Shown: positions 5,204-10,603 of the stretch, one piece after another | How the letters are laid out: each line of letters opens with the position of its first letter | Numbering within the stretch: the stretch's first letter is position 1 | Source of the DNA: Gammaproteobacteria bacterium | Lineage (GTDB): Bacteria; Pseudomonadota; Gammaproteobacteria; GRL18 | NCBI GenBank assembly: GCA_030632625.1 | Contig: DAOVUK010000057.1 | Span: 1 to 10,603 of the forward strand | DNA length: 10,603 nt | Direction of reading: 5' to 3' | The notes under the pieces: generated by a model | Told to the model about the DNA's origin: nothing | Seen by the model: only the letters and a program-made list of their open reading frames with translations | The model's database searches: none | Made by a program: the position numbers and the translations under genes

Positions 5204-6288
5204 AAACTATCATCACCTGTTTTCAGCATAGCGGCAAATTCTGCACTATCCAGTAAGGCACACATATGTTCAATAACAGTACCCAGTAACCAGCGTCGCC
5301 TGGTTCTGGATGAACGCCATTTAACAGCATCTGTTTTTAGCGTGATAACTTCCAGTACTGTTTCACAAGCCAGCCCCCAATGAGCATTATCAATCATAAT
5401 AATATGTTTAAATTTTCTTTCACTTAAATAATTTTCCGGCCAACGATTTTCAGGCACAACTTGCTGCAGAGTATCAATAACAGGCACACTTTTTCCCTGA
5501 TTTTGAATAATCCCCAGATACCATGATTTATGTCCCGGCAGCTCAGTGATATATTCATCCCCCCACTCAACGATACCATGCAGTTCTGTCAGCGGCACGG
5601 CCAGCTTTAAGCCGGCAACAGTAAACAGCAGCACCTGAAAGTCAGGCACGGCCCAGGCAGGTGCATTATCAATATTTCGTATCAGTCCATCTGAATCTGC
5701 TGCCGCTTGTGTCTTTAGTGTTTTTTGACTCACCTGTTCCAGCTCTGCAACATGAGCCAGGTCGGATTCTAATTGTGCCTGGCTCACAGCAGCCTGTGTC
5801 AGTGCTTCAATTTGCTGTGATATTTCTTCTTCACTGAGGGTTTTTATTTTTGGCAGAAAAAGACTCAGGTCTAAACTAGGGGCTTCGCGTGAAGCAGCTG
5901 ATTGTTGTTTAATCGAGGTGTTTTTTTTCTCTAATGGTGCTGTTTTAAAAAAAGGTTCTTTAGCGGCTGCCAGTCTCTGACTACGTGGAATTAATACCTG
6001 TTCACTTATTTTACCATCATCATATTTTTTGGAAAAAACAATGGTTGAACCTGTGTTCATTGGTTTATTATGAAGATCGCTTTCTTCAGGTCCGGGTTTG
6101 GGTGAAAGCGGAGCTGCAGTGATTGTCTTTGTTGTTCTGTCACTTTTTTCTTGCCGAGCACTATTATTTTCCAGGCTCCCCTTTTCCACAAGATCATTAT
6201 CATCAGGCAATAGCAATGAGTCAAAATAGAAGCCGAGGGCATCTTCTTGATCAACTAACAAAGAGTCTTTGTTCTGCTCATCACTCAT
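5191..6288 (-). CDS. parP: ParP, CheW-like polar array adaptor
   Basis: Adaptor that connects ParC to chemoreceptor arrays and helps keep CheA in them at the pole. The C-terminal CheW-like domain occupies about residues 217-355 (FQVLLFTVAGLKLAVPL, then YLGIIQNQGKSVPVIDT); this is the part called AIF in Vibrio ParP. The N-terminal 200 residues are mostly low-complexity linker rich in Ser, Lys, Glu and Gln, with a hydrophobic patch near the start (ALGFYFDSLLLPDD) and a predicted helix at about 150-195; the N-terminal part of ParP is where ParC is expected to bind. I start at the ATG at 6288 (365 residues), which overlaps the parC stop by 8 bp in a translational-coupling arrangement. An in-frame ATG at 6312 would add eight residues but has no ribosome-binding site. 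Identification rests on the CheW fold plus position between parC and cheW. Confidence 0.85.
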   Translation of the reverse strand: MSDEQNKDSLLVDQEDALGFYFDSLLLPDDNDLVEKGSLENNSARQEKSDRTTKTITAAPLSPKPGPEESDLHNKPMNTGSTIVFSKKYDDGKISEQVLIPRSQRLAAAKEPFFKTAPLEKKNTSIKQQSAASREAPSLDLSLFLPKIKTLSEEEISQQIEALTQAAVSQAQLESDLAHVAELEQVSQKTLKTQAAADSDGLIRNIDNAPAWAVPDFQVLLFTVAGLKLAVPLTELHGIVEWGDEYITELPGHKSWYLGIIQNQGKSVPVIDTLQQVVPENRWPENYLSERKFKHIIMIDNAHWGLACETVLEVITLKTDAVKWRSSRTRRRWLLGTVIEHMCALLDSAEFAAMLKTGDDSLLSS

Positions 6289-7063
6289 GAATAAACTCAG
6301 CCAGCAAGGCATCTAATAATAAATTATAAGCAACCGATCCCCTGCTTTGAGGATTGTATATTGGTAAAGGTACACCATCTCTGGAAGCTTCCCTGAACTT
6401 AGTATCGACAGGTATCAGGGTTCTCTTTAGTGCTTTAGGATCATATTTTTTCTGCATAATTCGCAAACACTCAATTGCTGCCCGTGTGCGACGATCAAAC
6501 ATGGTAGGAATAATGGCATAATCCAGTGGTGTTTTTCTTGCCCGATTAATCATTTTGATGGTATTGAGCATTCTGTCCAATCCCTTCAGAGCCAGATGTT
6601 CAGTTTGAACAGGCACTAATAATTGATTACAGGCCGCCAGCGCATTAATCATTAAGACCCCTAACATCGGCGGACAATCTACAAAAATATAATCAAACTG
6701 CCCTTTTAAACCTAATAATTGCTTTGCCAGAACCAGTCCCATTCCTTCTTTAGTGCCCAGTTGTTTATCCAGTGTTGCAATCGCAGTTGAAGCTGGTAAA
6801 AGGGATAGATTATCAAAACGAGTTGCCTGTATGACCTCATTGATATTCATAGGCTGTCCGGCAGCAGCTTTTTGAAAGATTTGATAGACACTTTTTTCTA
6901 ATGAATCTGGATCCAGACCAAAATAGCTGGTCATTGAACCATGAGGATCAAGATCCACAAGCAGTGTTCTCTTATTTTTTAAAGACAACCAGCCAGCCAG
7001 TGAAATTGCTGTTGTGGTTTTGCCGACACCGCCTTTTTGATTTGCAACGGCCCAAATTTTCAC
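6281..7063 (-). CDS. parC: ParC, ParA-like ATPase for polar chemotaxis arrays
   Basis: MinD/ParA-family ATPase that directs chemosensory arrays to the cell pole, working with ParP. The N-terminus MKIWAVANQKGGVGKTT carries the deviant Walker A box with its signature Lys. A second nucleotide-site motif, LLVDLDPHGSMTSYF, follows, and Walker B is FDYIFVDCPP. The 260-residue length and the phrase VANQKGGVGKTT are typical of this chemotaxis-linked group rather than plasmid ParA; no ParB gene or parS is visible. I start at the GTG at 7063 because GGGGAT (complement of 7071-7076) lies 7 nt upstream and the product then begins like known relatives. A TTG at 7078 would add five residues but bury that ribosome-binding site. 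It lies 43 bp after motD and overlaps parP by 8 bp, so coordinated synthesis with ParP is likely. Confidence 0.92.
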   Translation of the reverse strand: MKIWAVANQKGGVGKTTTAISLAGWLSLKNKRTLLVDLDPHGSMTSYFGLDPDSLEKSVYQIFQKAAAGQPMNINEVIQATRFDNLSLLPASTAIATLDKQLGTKEGMGLVLAKQLLGLKGQFDYIFVDCPPMLGVLMINALAACNQLLVPVQTEHLALKGLDRMLNTIKMINRARKTPLDYAIIPTMFDRRTRAAIECLRIMQKKYDPKALKRTLIPVDTKFREASRDGVPLPIYNPQSRGSVAYNLLLDALLAEFIHE

Positions 7064-7070
7064 TTGTTTT

Positions 7071-7076
7071 ATCCCC
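7071..7076 (-). promoter_or_regulatory. Ribosome-binding site that sets the parC GTG start
   Basis: Minus-strand GGGGAT, 7 nt before the GTG at 7063. It supports the GTG over the upstream in-frame TTG at 7078. Confidence 0.6.
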
Positions 7077-7106
7077 AATTAGCAAGCATTAACGTGGCTA
7101 AAGAAG

Positions 7107-7982
7107 CTATTGAATATCAAAGATAGGGTTAAAACCTTGTGACGGCTCATCCGTCTCAAATGTATCCCCATTCTCCTGAGTTGCCTGTTTCAGGCTTTGA
7201 TTGCGCAGCTGCATGATTTGCCGTGGATCCCCCTGACCAAGTACCACAAGATTCACCCGTCGATTGGTATTGCGACCACTTTCAGTGGTGTTATCTGCAG
7301 TGGGACGATGTTGTCCATAGCCAATAGCCTGCATACGTTTGGGATCAACGCCTTCTTCTTCAAACAGGTGTACCACACTGGCAGCACGGGAAGAGGATAA
7401 TTCCCAGTTTGAGGGAAAAAATTTGGTACTGATCGGCACATTATCGGTAAAACCTTCTACCTGCACATCATTGGGATAGTCTTTTAATAATGAGGCTATG
7501 GTTGCTAAAATGTCTTCAGCATCTTCTGATAATTTGGCATTGCCGCTGCCAAACAAAATGCTGGACTTAATATCAATTTCTAACCAGAAATCCGATTTTT
7601 TTATAGTAATCAAATCATCATCAATAAGGGGCTGTACCGCCTGGGTAATATCTTCAGATAAGGTCTCCAGCTCAGGATTTTCAGGCGGTGTCAAATTCTT
7701 GTCATGTTCTGGAATGGGGATATTGATAAAATCCGGATCTTCTGACAAAGAAGGCTGGTTCTGTAAGGCATTGTCAAATTGAATTGGCGAAATGGAAGTG
7801 GGAGGGGATTGAAACACGTCACTGAGTGAATCGGATAAAACCCGATATTTACCTTCATTAACTGATGATATCGCATACATGACAACAAAAAAGGCAAATA
7901 ATAAGGTAATAAAGTCCGCGTATGACACCAGCCAGCGTTCTAAATTGACATGTTCTTCCTGTTTTTTTCTACGTCTTGACAT
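7107..7982 (-). CDS. motD: Flagellar stator protein MotD (MotB family)
   Basis: Stator subunit that anchors the torque-generating complex to peptidoglycan and carries the ion-binding site. The start MSRRRKKQEEHVN-LERWLVSYADFITLLFAFF is very close to Pseudomonas MotD. The single membrane segment is about 20-40, with the essential Asp23 in SYAD (E. coli MotB Asp32). A plug/linker region of about 42-130 follows, rich in Pro and acidic residues. The OmpA-like peptidoglycan-binding domain is at about 138-249 (VEGFTDNVP, NWELSSSRA, GYGQHRP, GRNTNRRVNLVV), then a polar tail of about 40 residues. I start at the ATG at 7982 (291 residues); a TTG at 8003 adds seven residues without a visible Shine-Dalgarno. 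It is paired with motC, 53 bp upstream. Proton use is inferred from similarity to MotCD, not shown. Confidence 0.92.
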   Translation of the reverse strand: MSRRRKKQEEHVNLERWLVSYADFITLLFAFFVVMYAISSVNEGKYRVLSDSLSDVFQSPPTSISPIQFDNALQNQPSLSEDPDFINIPIPEHDKNLTPPENPELETLSEDITQAVQPLIDDDLITIKKSDFWLEIDIKSSILFGSGNAKLSEDAEDILATIASLLKDYPNDVQVEGFTDNVPISTKFFPSNWELSSSRAASVVHLFEEEGVDPKRMQAIGYGQHRPTADNTTESGRNTNRRVNLVVLGQGDPRQIMQLRNQSLKQATQENGDTFETDEPSQGFNPIFDIQ

Positions 7983-8035
7983 CGTCTTTTCTGCATTTTC
8001 CAATAAGAATGGATACTAAGAGCTGTTTATTCAGC

Positions 8036-8818
8036 TTAAAGCAAGTTACCTTCACCGTTTTCATTAGCCCTGGTTTTATCCAGATAACCTTCCAGTTTAC
8101 GCTGAATGTTTCTTGGATTTTCACCTTCAGCAATTGACACCAGACCTTCAACTATCATGTCCCGATAGGTGACTTCATTAGAGACCAGGGTTTTTAATTT
8201 ACTCGAAATGGGAATAAAAAGCAGATTAGCAGCACCTACACCATAAATAGTCGCCACAAAAGCAACGGCAATACCACTACCCAGTTTGCTGGGATCCGAC
8301 AGATTGCCCATCACATGAATCAATCCCATGACAGCACCAATAATACCAATAGTGGGAGAAAATCCCCCCATGGCCTCATAAATCTTGCTGGCCAGAGTAT
8401 CAAAGTTTTCTTTGGCATCAATTTCAAGCTCCATAATTGAACGCATAACTTCCGGTTCACTGCCGTCAACTAAAAGTTCAAGACCTTTACGTGCAAATAA
8501 GTCATCTTCTTCCTCGGCAACAATTTCAAGTCCCAGAAGTCCTTCTTTACGGGCAGTATTGCTCCAGTCAATGATTCGGGCAATTGTTTCTTCTGTGTGA
8601 AACCGCGGAGGAAAAAAGATCCAGCTGAATATTTTCAGCCCCCGGAGGAAAACCTTTGCCGGAGACTGCAGCATAACAGCTCCAAATGTCCCGCCAAGAA
8701 CAATCAGAGCTGCAGGACCATTAACCAGAGTTCCAAGATGACCGCCATCCAGAAACTGACCAAGCAAGATGGAGCCAACCCCGAGTATCAGACCAAAAAT
8801 GCTTAGAAAATCTATCAT
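8036..8818 (-). CDS. motC: Flagellar stator protein MotC (MotA family)
   Basis: Ion-channel stator subunit in the inner membrane, partner of MotD. Four membrane segments are visible: about 3-21, 33-50, 153-171 and 183-205, with the large cytoplasmic loop between segments 2 and 3. In that loop Arg90 and Glu98 line up with the E. coli MotA charges that interact with FliG. Pro155 (GGFSPTIG) and Pro203 match the two conserved MotA prolines. At 260 residues it has the shorter MotC/PomA length rather than the longer E. coli MotA form. The start is supported by AAAGG (complement of 8824-8828) 5 nt upstream. It follows cheA after 81 bp, where Pseudomonas has cheB. MotC rather than PomA is chosen because its neighbour is clearly MotD-like. 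Confidence 0.92.
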   Translation of the reverse strand: MIDFLSIFGLILGVGSILLGQFLDGGHLGTLVNGPAALIVLGGTFGAVMLQSPAKVFLRGLKIFSWIFFPPRFHTEETIARIIDWSNTARKEGLLGLEIVAEEEDDLFARKGLELLVDGSEPEVMRSIMELEIDAKENFDTLASKIYEAMGGFSPTIGIIGAVMGLIHVMGNLSDPSKLGSGIAVAFVATIYGVGAANLLFIPISSKLKTLVSNEVTYRDMIVEGLVSIAEGENPRNIQRKLEGYLDKTRANENGEGNLL

Positions 8819-8899
8819 TTATACCTTTTTATACATAAAAGAAAACCAGTATTTTAAACCAGAATAACCTGCAGCAGCCAGAGTCTGGCCAGCAAGTAC

Positions 8900-10603
8900 T
8901 TAATGGGCGCGAGATGACATAAGAGTCGGCACATCAAGAATCAAGGCAATTTTACCATCGCCAGTGATGGTTGCACCAGCCAAACCATCAGTACCTTGCA
9001 GAAGTGACCCTAATGGCTTAATAACGACCTCTTCCTGACCAATCAGATGATTCACTACAAAACCCACTTTTTTAGTACCGACATGTACCACAACGACGTG
9101 CCCTTCATTGGGCAGTTCTTCATATTCAGCACCTTTCACCAGCCAGCGAGTCAGATAAAACAATGGCAGAGGCTTATTTCTCACCATGACCACCAGCTGG
9201 CCATCGACAGTATTCGTTTTGGTTAAATCAAGATGGAAAATCTCGTTAACACTCACCAGAGGCAAGGCAAATGCCTGCTCTTTTAACTTCACCATCAGCG
9301 TAGGCATAATCGCCAGTGTCAGAGGCACCTTAATCGCAATACGGGTGCCTTTGCCTTCTTCTGAGTCAATATCAATGCCGCCATTAAGCTGGGCAATACG
9401 GGTTTTTACCACATCCATACCCACGCCACGACCGGAAATATCCGATATTTCATCTTTGGTAGAAAAACCGGGCATAAAGATTAGATTATAACATTCCTTA
9501 TCATCCAGACGAGCGGCAGCTTCATCATCCATTAAACCTTTTTCAACGACTTTTTTGCGTAGAAAATCAGCATTCATCCCCGCGCCATCATCTTCGATGG
9601 ACAGCATAATGTGATCCCCTTCCTGCTCAGCAGCCAGAATAACAGTTCCCTGTGCGGGCTTTCCAGCAGCAATACGTTCATCGGGCATTTCAATACCATG
9701 GTCAACTGAATTCCTGACCAGATGAACCAGTGGATCAGCCAAAGCTTCAACCAGATTTTTATCCAGATCGGTATCTTCACCAATCAATTCCAGTTTAACT
9801 TCTTTCTTCATAGTACGGGAAAGATCCCGGACAACTCTGGGGAAGCGGCCAAAAACTTTTTTAATCGGCTGCATCCGGGTTTTCATCACAGACATTTGTA
9901 AATCAGCAGTCACCACATCCAGACTGCTCACCGCTTTGGACATCTCTTCATTAGCCAAAGATTGTTCCAGTGTCACCAGACGATTGCGCACCAGCACCAG
10001 CTCACCCACCATATTCATAATATCATCCAGTCGTTTAGTATCGACTCGAACAGTGGCCTCTACCGGCACGGGTGATGGTCCACCACTGTCCCCTGATTTT
10101 TTTGCGGGAGCCGCTTTTTTAGCTTTTGCTGCTGGTTTGACAACTTCCGGCTTAACCGGAGCCGCAGTTGCTTTAGATGAATTTTTAACAGCACTGGCAC
10201 TGTTCTCATTCTCTGCTGCTTCAGCAGCATTGATTTTACCAAACTGACCCGAACCATGAAGCTCATCCAGTAAACTTTCAAATTCATCGTCAGAAATTTC
10301 ATCATCTGCTAATTTATTGTCAGCAGCGGCTTGCTGTTTAGATTCCGGCGCAGAAGGTGTGTCTTTATCAGAGTCAGTTTTAGAGCTTCCATTTGCTTTG
10401 AACTGACCTTTACCATGCAGTTGATCAAGCAAGTTTTCAAATTCTTCTTCGGTGATATCATCTGATGGCACTGATCCCGCTGGCGGCTCTGATCCCGCTG
10501 ATGGCTCTAAACCCGATGATGGCTCTAAACCAGCTGATGGCTCTGCTGACGCACCTGCCGATTCATCCAGAGCATCCAGCAATTGTTCAAATTCTTCATC
10601 AGT
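8900..10603 (-). CDS. cheA: Chemotaxis histidine kinase CheA, N-terminal part missing
   Basis: Kinase that phosphorylates CheY in response to receptors. The window holds the last 567 residues; the frame stays open to the right edge, so the phosphorylated P1 domain and probably P2 lie outside. Visible in fragment numbering: an acidic linker with repeats (1-175); P3 dimerisation domain (about 180-245, VRVDTKRLDDIMNMVGELVLVRN); P4 ATP-binding domain with the N box HLVRNSVDHG (294-303), DDGAGM (338-343) and GRGVGMD (391-397), all intact; and the P5 CheW-like domain (about 430-567). The linker carries three related EEFE-LLD motifs (1-14, 50-68, 103-121) and a six-residue EPSAG repeat. An AKAKKAAPAKK basic stretch precedes P3. 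An apparent start at 10582 is only a TTG inside the reading frame. It probably heads the message that includes motC, motD, parC and parP. Confidence 0.95.
   Translation of the reverse strand, partial: TDEEFEQLLDALDESAGASAEPSAGLEPSSGLEPSAGSEPPAGSVPSDDITEEEFENLLDQLHGKGQFKANGSSKTDSDKDTPSAPESKQQAAADNKLADDEISDDEFESLLDELHGSGQFGKINAAEAAENENSASAVKNSSKATAAPVKPEVVKPAAKAKKAAPAKKSGDSGGPSPVPVEATVRVDTKRLDDIMNMVGELVLVRNRLVTLEQSLANEEMSKAVSSLDVVTADLQMSVMKTRMQPIKKVFGRFPRVVRDLSRTMKKEVKLELIGEDTDLDKNLVEALADPLVHLVRNSVDHGIEMPDERIAAGKPAQGTVILAAEQEGDHIMLSIEDDGAGMNADFLRKKVVEKGLMDDEAAARLDDKECYNLIFMPGFSTKDEISDISGRGVGMDVVKTRIAQLNGGIDIDSEEGKGTRIAIKVPLTLAIMPTLMVKLKEQAFALPLVSVNEIFHLDLTKTNTVDGQLVVMVRNKPLPLFYLTRWLVKGAEYEELPNEGHVVVVHVGTKKVGFVVNHLIGQEEVVIKPLGSLLQGTDGLAGATITGDGKIALILDVPTLMSSRAH
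10473..10544. repeat. Four tandem 18-bp repeats in the cheA linker
   Basis: Units run 10473-10490, 10491-10508, 10509-10526 and 10527-10544, each ending GGCTCT on the plus strand, with 3-6 differences between copies. They encode six-residue units of the form E-P-(S/P)-(A/S)-G-(L/S). Being a multiple of three, copy-number change would keep the frame. This is a minisatellite within the disordered linker. Confidence 0.85.

Noticed and set aside
7441..7465. TTATCGGT, a possible reversed sigma-28 -10 element
   Set aside because: No matching -35 element occurs 11 nt away, and the site is inside motD.
7498..7782. Plus-strand 94-residue frame antisense to motD
   Set aside because: It lacks a ribosome-binding site and any known motif, and motD on the other strand is unambiguous.
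9936..10247. Plus-strand 103-residue frame antisense to the CheA linker
   Set aside because: Its Ala/Ser/Thr-rich composition is the reverse image of the low-complexity linker. No start signal or domain is visible.
10473..10544. Tandem repeats considered as a CRISPR array
   Set aside because: The units abut with no spacers, are 18 bp long and are translated in frame within cheA.
10580..10582. Apparent start of cheA at a TTG
   Set aside because: The frame continues upstream through TDEEFEQ to the window edge and matches the repeated linker motif, and P1 is missing. The gene simply runs out of the window.

Overview
The window looks like a chromosomal segment of a polarly flagellated gammaproteobacterium. 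The sequence is moderately AT-rich. The minus-strand gene order cheA, motC, motD, parC, parP, cheW, DUF2802 (fipA) is the order seen downstream of fliA-cheY-cheZ in Pseudomonas- and Vibrio-type bacteria. I cannot name the genus. A sulfur-, metal- or carbon-cycling aquatic or sediment lineage is only a guess, prompted by the multiheme cytochrome.

Layout. Positions 1-291 carry no gene and hold three consecutive inverted-repeat structures. Next, on the plus strand, is a 653-residue fusion of a nine-heme periplasmic cytochrome c domain to a membrane cytochrome b domain (292-2253). This is the architecture of Geobacter CbcL. A 347-bp gene-free stretch follows, dominated by one long imperfect inverted repeat (2299-2486). 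Then comes a two-gene plus-strand unit: a histidine phosphatase (2601-3236) and a NUDIX hydrolase (3259-3843). The NUDIX gene ends tail-to-tail on fipA with a shared 4-bp stop region. From 3840 to the right edge everything is on the minus strand: cheA (N-terminal part outside the window), motC, motD, parC, parP, then cheW, a small charged ORF and fipA.

How the genes work together. CheA and CheW form the core of the chemoreceptor array. ParC (ParA-like ATPase) and ParP (CheW-like adaptor) place and hold arrays at the cell pole. MotC/MotD are stator subunits that power the flagellar motor. FipA is a membrane partner of FlhF in polar flagellum placement. Together they form a polar motility and chemotaxis hub. 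A strong match to the flagellar sigma-28 promoter (TAAACTTT, 11-nt spacer, GCTGATAA) lies between parP and cheW, so cheW, the small ORF and fipA probably form a separately FliA-driven transcription unit.

Points of most interest: the sigma-28 promoter inside the cluster; the lack of cheB between cheA and motC; a repeated EEFE-LLD-LHG motif plus an 18-bp tandem repeat in the CheA linker, a candidate ParP/ParC docking region; the uncharacterised charged ORF between cheW and fipA; the CbcL-like gene flanked by hairpin-rich DNA; and unusual start codons (GTG for parC). I found no defence system, CRISPR array, transposase or RNA gene.
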